This document shows positions 11,801-26,800 of a stretch of 64,000 bases of DNA, one piece after another. Each line of letters begins with the position of its first letter. The first letter of the stretch is position 1. Source of the DNA: Bugulina stolonifera (Eukaryota > Bryozoa > Gymnolaemata > Cheilostomatida > Bugulidae); the NCBI GenBank assembly GCA_935421135.1, contig OW285194.1, positions 15,833,376 through 15,897,375 of the forward strand. The letters run 5' to 3'. A model generated the notes under the pieces. That model ran no database searches. It was given only the letters and a program-made list of their open reading frames with translations, and had not been told where the DNA came from. The translations under genes were made by a program, and so were the position numbers.

Positions 11801-14800
11801 CTCTACACAATATCAACTACCTCTACACGATATCAACTACCTCTACACGATATCAACTACCTCTACACATTATCAACTACCTCTACACAATATCAACTAC
11901 CTCTACACATTATCAACTACCTCTACATATTTTAGAACACATTTTTTGTAGATTTCCTGTCTGTTTTGTGGATTTTAGGGTAATTTGAAATTTTGTGCTA
12001 ATTTTCTATGATATTCTGGTAACAAAAATTACACCATAGATTGGTTGGCTAGTATTCCTGTTTATGTATTGTTATTACATGTGTACAATCATGTGTTTGT
12101 AGGTTGATTCTTAGCAACGGTTCCATAGTATTCTCCTCGGTGACAGATGCGGGGGCTTCCCCTGATACCGGCAGTTATAGATGCATTGCTGAGAAAATAG
12201 GCAGTGCTGGTAAAGTGCACAGGATAGCGTCTCCAGCCGTATTCCTCCGTTCTGCCAGTGAGTTCCTCTACACTATGTGTCACATGTACTTCTACTAGTG
12301 GGACCTGATACTTGTAGTCACGGCTATTCGCTTACTATGGATTATGGGATATAGTACTGATAGAGTTATGAGCTCAAGTGGGCCTACTTGTTATTCAGTG
12401 GTCTCTGTGACTTGTCCTGGGAAAGTGTTACAACACAACAATTATCCCACCTACACCTACCTACCACTGCAGCTACCAGTAGATTATCTGTGCATAGTTT
12501 GGGGATAAATCAGATGCTACAGCTACAGGGTTGAGACATTCCCGGCTCTGCTAGCCTTGGCTCCATGGCTCCAATTTATGAAATTGAACCTGAATCCAGT
12601 TCTTTTAGGTGGATATCTAAGATAGCCCTATGTATAATGTATACAATGCGATGTAGACCTACACTGTACTACACTTGTATGTACATGTATATATTGTATG
12701 CAATAACATGGTGTACAATGGTGTACAATGTATTTATATTATGTACGTATACCATGTATTTATATTATGTATTACAGGTATGGTGTATATTATATATTAC
12801 AGGTATTGTGTATATTACATATTACAGGTATGGTATATATTATATATTACAGGTATGGTGTATATTACATATTACAGGTATGGGAGAGTTTGAAATACAG
12901 CCTGCCAATGTAGACATAGGTGTAGGTGTGAACGCCATGTTTGAATGTAAGACAAATGGTTTACCTGATGCCACATACACCTGGTCTAAAGATGGCAGCA
13001 AACTTTCTCCTTCAAACAGAATTCTCATTCATGGTAATTAATTGATTGCTATTGGTCTGCTAATTAGTATATCTATACATGATATAGTACCCAGTGCACC
13101 CTTGTAGTACTGTTACAGTAGGTAATACAGCCAAGTATAGCAACCCGTCCTACAACTACATATGTAGATAGTACCATAATGTTAGACCGTGTTCCATCCT
13201 ATTTACTAGACAAGTTGGTTGGCTTCAGCTCTCAACTCTCCGACCACCACCAGATGTCTCTACTCTGTATACAGGGTATTATCATCATGTTATGTTACAC
13301 CATAAATCATCATCATAATATATTGACTATAATAGTGACCTTTTAATTCCATCATATCACTCATAACAGGAGACATACAGGAGATATACAGGAGACATGG
13401 TCTACCAGCATTTTAAAAACCAATTTATATTGATTCATCACCCTTTAGTGACTTATTCACTCTCTGTGTACATATTTCTAGTGCAGTAAATGTTTATTAT
13501 TTTACCTCTACTAGCATTGTTCTAGTACAGTTCATATCTATCTTCTATTGAGGAGAAACAATACAGAGGAAAGGGCACCTGCTCTCTTTCCTATCTATTG
13601 GATGACAAGCACTTGTCAGTGCTTGCCATTTAAAATATTGACATAAACATGGTGGTGTAATTTAAATTTTGTTCTCAGATAACAAAATATATGATGGTGT
13701 GTTCCCCTGTTAGTACTATTGGGTACTCATCAAATGTGTACCTTGCTTGAGCTCTTCACTGATATCACACTATGACTGTTATGTAGGTGATGGAGAGGCT
13801 CTAGAGGTCAAGGATGTGACATCATCGGATGGAGGATCATATAAATGTCACGCTACTAACATAGCTGGAGTTCTAGAGAGTAACAGTGCTAGCCTTAGTG
13901 TACAACAATCAGCAGGTGAGTTTGTAGGGTGGCAACCTTCTCTCACCTACCTATAATACCAAATCTGCTCTCTCTCTCACTCTATAGAGGGTGTGTCAGT
14001 GGTAAGCCAGTTTACTAATAGGTAGACCCTAGAAATCGTCAATACAGTACATGTTATGTGAATATCTAATATGTAAGTACGTGTACATCACATCATGTAG
14101 TAAGTATATTAATATGTATCAATGATTGTTATACTCTAGTTAGTGTTAGTAGTCTGTATAGGGTATAGTGGCATATATACACTAGAGTCAAGTAGTCATA
14201 TTCTCTTAGATAGTAGCCATTAGTCTGTATATACACTGTATATTATGTACTTGGAATATACTACATAAGTTATAGGAATATATTCACATTGACTAGCAAA
14301 TGTCACATTCTGAATCACAATGTTAATCTATATACAAGATATCATCTCCTCTCTCTCTCCCCCCACATCTGTCCTAGTATTCTACTATATAAACTACAGT
14401 ATGCTGTATACACAGTGTACACCTGCTTTGCTACTCTACTCCCTTTGCCTCCAGCTATATACTGTATACCAACTACCCACTAGAAATCTGCTCATAAATA
14501 ATATCCTTGTAAGAAACAATTCGCAAACAAACAAACAAACTACACAACATATGGCAGTGTACACACTCAATGGCAAGAGCAGACAAATACTAAATCCATT
14601 ATTACTGATTATATTATTATTACATGTAACTTAGCACTAGATTTATGTGTGTATCCATGTATTACATGATAGCACTGAGATAGTACTATAGCCTATGTTC
14701 CTATAGTACAATATATTATACATACAGTATAGCCTATGTTCCTATAGTACAATATATTATACATACAGTATAGCCTATGTTCCTATAGTACAATATATTA

Positions 14801-17800
14801 TACATGTAGTATGGCCTATGCCATCATGTAGAAGAGTCAAGTGGTTGTTATAATTAATTTGATTGATTGAATGAGTGATGAAATATTATAAAGAGAGGTC
14901 TCACTCTATTAGTCCATAGTCCCAGCTATAAGCACACTCTCCCTGTAGGAATAACTACATAGTGACACACTATGTGATTGATTTTATAATATTTTATGAT
15001 AATTTGTATAACCGGATGAGCTGAACTGTTTGATACCGGCTGGTTAAATAATTGATATTAAAAACATGTCCAGCCTCCTTTGAAGCTGACAAGCGACTGT
15101 CACTTTAGTTCTGTCTTATCTCTCTCCACTTGATTGATTCATTGAATACTCTCATATTTTATTTTAAACAAAATATTTGAATTATCACATTTTCGCACAC
15201 TTAGACATGACTTGTGTCTTTGAGTGTTGGCCGGAATGAAGTGGACATTGACCAACTTTTTTCGAATTATTCAATTACTAATATTTAAATTTTAAAATTA
15301 ATTGATTTCTTTTATCCCATTTCATCATAATGCACTTGCCAACTAATCAATGGACAAAATAACATGATTATAATATAATATATTATCTACAGCGCACTTT
15401 TATTGCTATGATGTTATCATAATGTGCTATGTACATGTGTGTTGGGCGAGAGAAGCAGTTGTTACTTGGACTCTATAATATATAAATGTATTATATGTAT
15501 GTACATTGTATGTGTGTATAATGTATGTACATTGTATGTGTGTATAATGTATGTACATTGTATGTGTGTATAATGTATGTACATTGTATGTGTGTATAAT
15601 GTATGTACATTGTATGTGTGTATAATGTATCTACATTGTATGTGTGTATAATGTATGTACATTGTATGTGTGTATAATGTATGTACATTGTATGTGTGTA
15701 TAATGTATGTACATTGTATGTGTGTATAATGTATGTACATTGTATGTGTGTATAATGTATCTACATTGTATGTGTGTATAATGTATCTACATTGTATGTG
15801 TGTATAATGTATGTACATTGTATGTGTGTATAATGTATGTACATTGTATGTGTGTATAATGTATGTACATTGTATGTGTGTATAATGTATGTACATTGTA
15901 TGTGTGTATAATGTATGTACATTGTATGTGTGTATAATGTATCTACATTGTATGTGTGTATAATGTATGTACATTGTATGTGTGTATAATGTATGTACAT
16001 TGTATGTGTGTATAATGTATGTACATTGTATGTGTGTATAATGTATGTACATTGTATGTGTGTATAATGTATCTACATTGTATGTGTGTATAATGTATCT
16101 ACATTGTATGTGTGTATAATGTATGTACATTGTATGTGTGTATAATGTATGTACATTGTATGTGTGTATAATGTATGTACATTGTATGTGTGTATAATGT
16201 ATGTACATTGTATGTGTGTATAATGTATGTACATTGTATGTGTGTATAATGTATCTACATTGTATGTGTGTATAATGTATGTACATTGTATGTGTGTATA
16301 TGTATCTACATTGTATGTGTGTATGGGATATGTACAGTATATGCGCAGTATCAATTGTATCAGAGTAACATTGCTATAATAATAATATATATATATAATT
16401 ATGTAGGCTACTAGTGTGTACTAGTATATAGATTATACATGTATGTCTGTACATGTAGTATAACATAGACTAACAATGGTAGCATAGTCATTAAATGTGA
16501 CATTTACCCAGCAACTAATACTAGATTGTGGAAGGAGAGATCTGGACCAGAGTGAACCATCTTTCCTTCTGCTATCTTTGTCTGCTGTATAATTGTTCTA
16601 TGATGTTACACACATTATACACAGCTGCAGGTATTATTGTAGTAATATTACACACTGTATACACTGTATAATATAGTAGATGTTACATGAATGTGTATAT
16701 AATACATATACATATATAATATGTCTATCTACTAGCAACTATATCTAGGTATTATTGATGTACCATAATGATAGTATTATATAGACAGACCTCTACCAGC
16801 TACTCATTCATAAATATTTGATGAACTACTAGTGGCTACATTTACCTGATAACTGATACACATACACATGATACTGTAGCAGTGTGATCATTCACTACCA
16901 GCAACTGTTAGCTGTAGTAGGCCTTTCAAATAGGGTGCCAAGTTACAGAACTGTAATATTTCTCATTCTTTTATTTAATAGTAGCCAAAGTAGAAATCTT
17001 GTAATAGATATATAGTATAACTCAGTATAGTATAGTATAGTATAGTATATGTTGTAGTGGTGCTTACAGGCTTATATAACACTACTGCAGGTATTCTCAA
17101 GTATAACATGTAATTATAAAGAACAATAAGACCTTATCATATCACTAATAATGTACATGTATCATGTACATCTCTATTCTAATGATGTAATGGTATGATA
17201 TAACAGTCAGTAATGTATATATAACCATAGAGGAGGCTATAATTATAAAGTGATTAGTAGTTTGTTCAATAGTAACAATCTGAAACTGAGTAAGTGTTCT
17301 GTATGTCTCAAGTATCCTAGTATACATGTATAACTAATACATAACTGTATTGAGTACATATATATACACCATATCATGTAATATACATTTGTACATGTAT
17401 GGTGTATATTATTATAAAGGCATCACTGTATAGTTGGTGAATATTGTATATCAATTATTGGATGTGATACATGTGTTTTAGTCTCTGTTCCACCATAGAC
17501 ATAGACATCTACATGTACAATGTATATACTCAGGTGTAGACATCTACATGTATACACTCAGATGCAGAGATCTATGTACACAGATGGTTATAAACTAACA
17601 GATTCTCCCTACTGTTAACCCCAGATAATAAATCAGGGGTCTAATAAACACATCTAAACATTATAGTCTGTGTATAATAGTCTGTGTATTCAATGCTAAA
17701 CTTGTACACTAATGTAAAATAGTTGAATGGGTGGCTTGGAATTGTCTCCTCTTCCATGTGTAGTTTCCAAGAGAGGGCAACTCCCACACGTACAGTATGT

Positions 17801-20800
17801 ATTGGTAACTGATATTCATTAAAGTAGTAGTTGGAGATTCCTAGTGTTTGGTAATAATACTTAGACTGAAGGGGGGGGGGGGGGAGAGTGTGAGAGTCCA
17901 CAAACAACTTATCTACTAACATTGATTTGAAACCCAGTCTGTATTATCTGTTAGTATAAAGTATATTCTATCATATTTTGTTTATTGGTGTAATAAATGA
18001 GGTAAATCTAACTGATATTTTGTATTGTATTGTATAAACAGGGTCGACCACCAGTGCCCCAGAGTTCATTGTTAGACCTAGAGATGTGTCTGTAGAGGCA
18101 GGACAGTCAGCCACTCTATACTGTGCAGTACATGGAAGAGGGGCAAGTGGGAACAAACCTGTACTTACCTGGTTAAGGCAGGGAAGTACTATTAACACAG
18201 CTAGGTATGTACACTATATACTTACATGTATATACACTATACACTATATACTATAATTTATATATATACATGTATATATACTATGTACTGTGTATACTTA
18301 CATTGTATATGTATGCACACTATGATATACTTGCATGTATGTACACTATGCACTATATACTACATGTATATTATATACTATGTACTGTGTATACTTACAT
18401 TGTATATGTATGTACACTATATACTTACATGTATGTACACTATATACTTACATACTTACAGGAGCGGAGGACATTATGAACTACTAGGTGGAGGTTCACT
18501 CAGGATAAACAATGTAACTGCTGCTGATGTGGGAAAATACACGTGTAGGGGAGACAACTCTATTGATGTGTCTGACGCTGAGGCTACTTTAACTGTGCTA
18601 AGTAAGTGTACTATTGTATCGGTACTGAAAGGAACCACTGTATCGGTACAAGTGTGGTATTGTATCGGTACAAGTGAGGTACTGTATAGGTACAGCGTAC
18701 CGTCTATAATCTCTGAACTCTTCACCTGTTTCTGATAATCTGTAGTTGTCTGCATAAACATAATAGCAATATTTCTGTGGTCTGTATGTTTCAACTTGAC
18801 TTCAACACAACCCTAAGTTTGTGGTATATTCTCTTCTGAGTGGCTAGCCTAGACTGTGGACTGTATTATACTATTACCTGCTACAGTTGCCCCCTACTAC
18901 GCCACCCGACCTTCTGATACTATAGCCTATGTGAATGGAGACGCCGAGTTAAAGTGTGATGTCAGAGGTCATCCGTCGCCCACTGTGTACTGGCTCAAGG
19001 TACGTCTGTACTTGTACGATTACTATTCTATCTATATGTATGACTATTGCTCTACTACATGTATATACTTGTAATATATTGTCTTGGCCAATCAGAACAA
19101 AGGAAACGTACATGTACGTGTACATTCATCCCATTGTTTATTCTTTGTAGAACTCAAACTATGTGACTATAGATGAGTACTCTCGTGTGGTTGGAGGTAA
19201 TTTAAAGACTATGGCGCTGATGCCGACTGATGCAGGGTACTACCAGTGTATCGGAGTGAACTCTGTGGGGTCTGTATCTGCCACTGCTGAACTCAAGGTC
19301 CTCGTAGAAGGTATATTAGGTCACACATCATTTCTATACACTACTAATGTACTACTGTATATCCTATACACTACTAATGTACTACTGTATATGCTATACA
19401 CTACTAATGTACTACTGTATATGCTATACACTACTAATGTACTACTGTATATGCTATACACTACTAATGTACTACTGTATATGCTATACACTACTAATGT
19501 ACTACTGTATATGCTATACACTACTAATGTACTACTGTATATGCTATACACTACTAATGTACTACTGTATATGCTATACACTACTAATGTACTACTGTAT
19601 ATGCTATACACTACTAATGTACTACTGTATATGCTATACACTACTAATGTACTACTGTATATGCTATACACTACTAATGTACTACTGTATATGCTATGCA
19701 CTACTAATGTACTACTGTATATGCTATACACTACTAATGTACTACTGTATATGCTATACACTACTAATGTACTACTGTATATCCTATACACTACTAATGT
19801 ACTACTGTATATCCTATACACTACTAATGTACTACTGTATATCCTATACACTACTAATGTACTACTGTATATCCTATACACTACTAATGTACTACTGTAT
19901 ATCCTATACACTACTAATGTACTACTGTATATGCTATACACTACTAATGTACTACTGTATATCCTATACAACATGCCATTACTGTACGACCTCTACTAAC
20001 CACAGGTACAGATACAGGTGGCTCTACTGGGGGTAGTGGGAGCACAGGACCCGCCAACAACACACAGACACTGCGACCTGCACCACCCACCAACCTCCGC
20101 TCTGTTCTCATCTCATACACCTACGTCACTCTCACCTGGCACAAGTCTGGGGCACCTGACTCTCCTGTCAATGGGTACACAGTGTCAGCAGTGGCACTCT
20201 CTGAAGGTGCTAGGTACGTGCTGACATTCTGCTATCACAGCTCACTTTATACTCTTCGATAGCTGGTATTTGGTTAACTTTTGCCATTTCTGTCTTATAA
20301 TTTTTGGATACTGAAAGTTTTTGTAATATTTTGCATTGATTATCCTCATATGATTGTAATGCAGTGGCATAGACATGTGAATCTATAATGGTGGTACAAT
20401 GTAGTGCTATGCAATGTTGTATACGGTGTCTATGGTATATTTAGACTTAGGACAGCTAGCTCTACAACCACTGACTATACTATGCAAGGTCTACAGCCCA
20501 ACACAGTGTATGTGTTCAAGGTGTCGGCTTACAATGTACACGGTAGAAGTAATGACAGTCAGGTAGATATACAATATACTCATATCATATACCTGGTATA
20601 CCTGCATTCCTTAGATACAGCCGTTCTTTATCCAGTGTCTTTGCGACCTCTTGAACTAACCTGGGTCACAGATGACAATCCCAAGATGGCCTCTCAGCCT
20701 GAGCCGAGAGTGCTATCCACCTTGTTCAGTGGGACCCATTCCTAGTTCACTGGCACACCCAGATTTCTCACGAAAATAAGGTCAATGTAATTGCTACCCT

Positions 20801-23800
20801 GTGACGGATGTTGGCCGGACAAGTATTGGGCACGTTGGTCTATGCCTGAAAATTAAGTCGCAAAGACACTATTTGCCGTTACCATGTTTCCACATGTTTA
20901 CATCTGCATTCTGTGTATCCTGGTATATTTAGTAGTAGAGTTCTAGGGATGAATGTGATTGGATTATGTATATTCTAGAGTTCAGGCTGTTATGTGTGGA
21001 GGTATGCACTCTCTCCATACACCACTGAGTAATGTTACTTAAGGCTATATTTTCTATACGCTAGGAACTGAGGATACGTACATTCGCCGAGGAAGCAGTA
21101 CCTGGACCTGTGCAGCAAGTGGAAGCTGTACCTGCTAGTGCATACAGTATAGTAGTTACATGGACCATTCCACTCAATGCTAATGGGGTCATCTCTGAGT
21201 ACAGGTAAGGAAACTAAGGCTATAGTTGTCTATTTCTATGACATAATGTACATGTATATGGTTTGATGTATATGGTTTGATGTATATGGTTATGTGTATA
21301 CGGTTATGTGTATACGGTTATGTGTATATGGTTTGATATGTATGGTTATGTGTGCATGTATATGGTCAGGGCTGTAACAACTATTTTTGGCTGAGGGGGC
21401 AAAAAGTCCAGGCCGGAGTATCGGCTGCTCAGACTGATACTAAAAGTAGCTTAAAATGTTCTCTATCAAATTCAAGTAGATATACAGAATCACAGGCCGC
21501 TTATACTGTCTTTCAGACAATAATACTGGCCCTAAATTTGTGATCAATGTACTCAAAGTTCCATTTTGAGATTTGACACCAACAAATATGTGTTTTTGGA
21601 CAAATTTCTGGGGTGGCAAATGCCCACCTTGCCCCCCTGGTTGTTACAGCCCTGTATATGGTTATGTGTACATGTATATGGTTATATGTATATGGTTATG
21701 TGTACATGTATATGGTTATATGTATATGGTTATGTGTACATGTATATGGTTATGTGTACATGTATATGGTTATATGTACATGGTTATGTGTACATGTATA
21801 TGGTTATGTGTATATGGTTATGTGTACATGTATATGGTTATGTGTACATGTATATGGTTATATGTATATGGTTATGTGTACATGTATATGGTTATGTGTA
21901 CATGTATATGGTTATATGTACATGGTTATGTGTACATGTATATGGTTATGTGTACATGTATATGGTTATGTGTATATGGTTATGTGTACATGTATATGGT
22001 TATGTGTACATGTATATGGTTATATGTACATGGTTATGTGTACATGTATATGGTTATATGTATATGGTTATGTGTACATGTATATGGTTATATGTATATA
22101 GTTATGTGTATATGGTTATATGTATATGGTTATATGTATATGGTTATGTGTACATGTATATGGTTATATGTATATGGTTATATGGTTATATGTATATGGT
22201 TATATGTATATGGTTATATGGTTATATGTATATGGTTATATTATGTATATAGCCTCTGATAGGTACGAAACCATTTCTTGTTGTAGAACATTCTATTACT
22301 CAACTGACCAATCAAAGGAGGTTAATATATCTTCCACCTTGACCTCCGTGACTATAAATAACCTTGACCCCTACACGACGTACCATGTGAGAGTTGTGGC
22401 AGTAAATGATAACGGAGAGGGCATGCCTTCAGAAGAGCTCACTGTCCGCACTCTGTCTGCAAGTAAGCTCAGTCTACAGTCTGTGGATAGCGGGTGGTGG
22501 GCATACACCACCCGCTAACCGTGTACATGTGCTGGTAGAGATAGGATGAGGTAGTGCTAGTAAGTGTTTGTAGTTCTATGATGTTATCATTATTACAGGA
22601 CCAAGTGAGGCACCATTACGTGTCTCAGCCCAACCCACAGGGTTCTACACTGTATTACTAAGGTGGTCCCCACCTCCGTCCCGCACTGTTAACGGACAGC
22701 TTACAGGCTACCAGATCAAATATAAAGAGAAGAATGGGTAAGTTGCTATTTACAAGTGTCTAGACTCGTATACATATACATGTATATATGACTAACATGA
22801 CAGCCATGGGTTACCAGTGCTTCTGTCAACATTGGTCACTCACCTTAATGTCCTCATGCACACACTCACCTGTATAACCTGTCAATCAACCACCTGTATA
22901 ACTTGTCAATCAACCACCTGTATAACTTGTCAATCAACCACCTGTATAACTTGCCACACATTTCTATAATTTTAGCTCTGCTACTACAGAAAATGGGTAT
23001 TTCTCATTTTTATCTCCTGAAGGAGTTTTCTTATTACATTTTAGAAACGACTCCAGATATTTGTTGCTTTATTCGTACAATCTGCTTCGATATACATATA
23101 CAATGTACAATAGTTATATATGACCTTTCTTCCTGCATAGATAGTCTGTAGCATCACGTAATGCCATATTTCCTACTAACTTATTTTCAACTTGTGTTAT
23201 ATCAAGTTTTATACTGGTTATTAGACTGTGTTTCACACAACAATTTATACATAATGTGTATATACGTATACCGTGCATGTGCTGTATATATACACATACA
23301 TGAACCTGTGTGTATATATACCGTGCATGTGCTGTATATATACACATACATGAACCTGTGTGTATGTATAGATATATTATATACACCTGTATATACTCAA
23401 TCTGCATACAGTGTACGTTTTAGTGTTTGACACCTCGTCAGTACAGCTCAGATATATATGTATACATGTATGTATACTGTGTGTATACATGTATGTATAC
23501 TGTGTGTATACATGTATATACTGTGTGTATACATGTATGTATACTGTGTGTATACATGTATGTATACTGTGTGTATACATGTATAAACTGTGTGTATACA
23601 TGTATATATACTGTGTGTATATGCAGCTTCTCTGGGACTCTGAGCCATACAACAGATGGTGATGCGAGGAGCTATGAGATAGGAGGCCTGCAGTCAGGTG
23701 CTATCTACTTGGTTAAAGTGGCAGCTGTGAATATCAAAGGGCCGGGGGAGTCTTCTGAGTGGGTGGAGGTCACCACCTACTCATCATCTCTAGAAGGTTA

Positions 23801-26800
23801 GGATCTTAGTCTATTCTGACACAAGTTATAGTTGTAGACTGGTGGTGATAAGCTCTAAGGCTAACCAGCAGAGGCTGATGTCGTATCTCGCACACTGTAC
23901 AAATAATAACAGTGTCCACTCAGTGTGGTGTAGATGGTATTGTCTTTCCTTTACTTGAGAGTATACACAATCAAATTTAGGTCAGAGAACAACGGCCAAT
24001 AGCAAAAAACACCCGTGTTATACAATATACTCGTGTGTATGTATACTCATCTGTACATGTACTTGTGTGTATGTGTACTTGTGTGTATGTGTACTCGTGT
24101 GTATGTATACTCGTGTGTATGTACATTCATGTTTACAGAGTCGAGACCTCCCGGTAGACCAATCAGATTGACAATTGAGCCATTCAGCAGAGAGCTGATA
24201 ATAACCTGGATTCCTGCCAACGATAACATACTGGTGAAGGGATATAAGTTGGGGTACGGTACCATCACCCCCGACGCACACTGGAAGACTATTGAGGCTA
24301 GCCAGAGGCTAGATACAATCACTAACCTGCGTAAGTTGGCTGTGTACACTACTTGGACAATATAGGAGGTTACTATACTGTTGTAGTAATAGTGCATCCT
24401 GTACTATACTGTAGTAGTAATACTGCATCCTGTACTATACTAGGTGTCTTCGCGACCTCTTGGACGGACCCGGGTCGCAAATAAAAATTACAAGATGGCC
24501 GTCCGACCAAGGCCAGAAGGGCTATTGGCCTAGGATTTTGCTTGGCCGGACGAAACCATCCCTAGCTCGTCGGCATACATGATTTCTACGCGCGAAAATG
24601 AGGATTTTGCTTTTGGCTCAGGCCGGTGTGTTCGCGACCCTGTGACAGATGCGTGCCGGAAAATATTTTTGTAAATCGGCCTGGGTCTGAAGTTGAGGCC
24701 GCGAAGACACCTACTGTAGTAGTAATAGTGCATCCTGTACTGTACTGTAGTAGTAATAGTGCATCCTGTACTATACTGTAGTAGTAATAGTGCATCCTGT
24801 ACTATACTGTAGTAGTAATACTGCATCCTGTACTATACTGTTGCAGTAATAGTACATCCTGTACTATACTGTAGTAGTAATAGTGCATCCTGTACTATAC
24901 TGTAGTAGTAATAGTACATCTTGTACTATACTGTAGTAGTAATAGTACATCCTGTACTATACTGTAGTAGTAATAGTGCATCCTGTACTATACTGTAGCA
25001 GTAATACTGCATCCTGTACTATACTGTAGTAGTAATAGTGCATCCTGTACTATACTGTAGTAGTAATACTGCATCCTGTACTATACTGTAGTAGTAATAC
25101 TGCATCCTGTACTATACTGTAGTAGTAATAGTGCATCCTGTACTATACTGTAGTAGTAATACTGCATCTTGTACTATACTGTAGTAGTAATAGTGCATCC
25201 TGTACTATACTGTAGTAGTAATAGTGCATCCTGTACTATACTGTAGTAGTAATACTGCATCCTGTACTATGCTGTAGTAGTAATACTGCATCCTGTACTA
25301 TACTGTAGTCCCAAAGACCAACTACGTCGTACAGCTGTTTGCATACAATGATGCTGGCCCTGGGCTAAAGATAGAGCAGCAGGCATTTACTACTGAGGAG
25401 ACTGTGTCTACTGTGGAGGAGGGGGAGGTTGAACTACCCCCCTTATCACCTCCTCACGGCGTGGAAACCAGGGTATGCTACTCAGTCATATACTACTCAG
25501 CGCTTACCTGCATAATTATATACAGCAGTAGTATGATGTAGTATAGTTCTGTAGTATAGTTCTGTAGTATAGTCCTGTAGTATAGTACTGTAGTGTAGTA
25601 CTGTAGTATAGTACTGTAGTATAGTTCTGTAGTATAGTACTGTAGTATAGTACTGTAGTATAGTAACATATACTGTAGCATTAATAGTACTGTATACTGT
25701 AGGTGATGTCATCAACATCTATAATTGTGACTTGGACTGATGGTACACTGGGTAGAGTACAGGCCAACAGGGATGGTAGAGTCTACACAGTACGATATCA
25801 GGCCATCAGTGGTATGTCTCTACTTCTCATTGATTCTGTTAGCGTTAGACTAGTGGATCCTCTAATACATTAGTAACACTAGTAGTCACACGCTTTCATT
25901 CAATGTAGTGTTTAGTAGCGATCACTCTACATAGACTAAATGGAGGGCTGCTAGCTGGTAAGTAAAGTACTATTTGGTACAGTATATAACACGTAGTAAT
26001 GGTATTATGGTAGCTACATCACTGGCTATTAGGTACTGACCAGTGCTGAAGTGTCCCAGCTCTGTGAATATAATTAATTTCACTGTCATGTCATACTCAT
26101 ATATCACTTTAGGCTCCTCCCACCGCCGTGTCAAGCATGCCGACACGTCAGACTTTGTGATGCAACTCAAGAGGCTGAAACCGTTTACAGAGTACGAGAT
26201 TGCTGTCATGGTGACCAAAGGAGAGAGGTCCAGTCTATATTCATTCAGTACTACCAATACCACTTTAGAGGCGGGTAAGTCGGTCTATGGTATATTCTAT
26301 ATTAATGACGGGTAAGTCGGTCTATGGTATATTCTATATTAATGACGGGTAAGCCGGTGTATGGTACTTCCTATATTAATGACGGGTAAGCCGGTCTATA
26401 TCTAGTCAGTACTGTACGTGTGTGACTAATGGTGCTCTCTTTATCCTTGTTTAGCTCCAAGCACACCTCCAGGAGATCTCACTGTCACCAGATCAGACCG
26501 AGGTTTGGACTACCTCTATGTAAGCTGGCAACCCCCCTCCCAGCCGAATGGTAGAATCATAAGCTACATTATATTCTCTAATACTAACAGCTCTGTGGTT
26601 CTGGAGAAATGGGCCAGGGATCGTAAGTAACAGTTAGCATTCACTCATTTCCTTATCTGAGTTCTCTATCTCGCCTCACGTGGTGACTAGAACTCCTCTC
26701 TGAGATTATTCATTGGATCCTTGTTTGGGTGTAATCGAAACTATTTATATTCTCAGGTTCATGAAGTACATTTAATACTAGATAATACTAATAATACTAG

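Larger units (their letters stand above)
10665..19310 (+). other. Exons 2-9 of the DCC-like gene: four Ig domains
   Basis: Exons: 10665-10836 and 12103-12257 (Ig1: SLPCSAT, YSWERNG, SYRCIAEKIGSAG); 12878-13033 and 13787-13915 (Ig2: MFECKTNG, YTWSKDGS, SYKCHATNIAG); 18042-18204 and 18462-18601 (Ig3: TLYCAVHG, LTWLRQGS, KYTCRGDN); 18887-18999 and 19151-19310 (Ig4: LKCDVRGHPSPTVYWLK, YYQCIGVNSVG). Each domain has the two cysteines and core tryptophan of an I-set fold and is split by one intron in its middle. Borders between domains are all phase 1, the usual arrangement for shuffled Ig modules. The intron from 13916 to 18041 is the longest. Confidence 0.92.

Noticed and set aside
15462..16354. 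Minus-strand ORFs of up to 274 codons
   Set aside because: They consist only of the 26-bp minisatellite translated in successive frames (YIHYTHIQC), with no independent coding signal.
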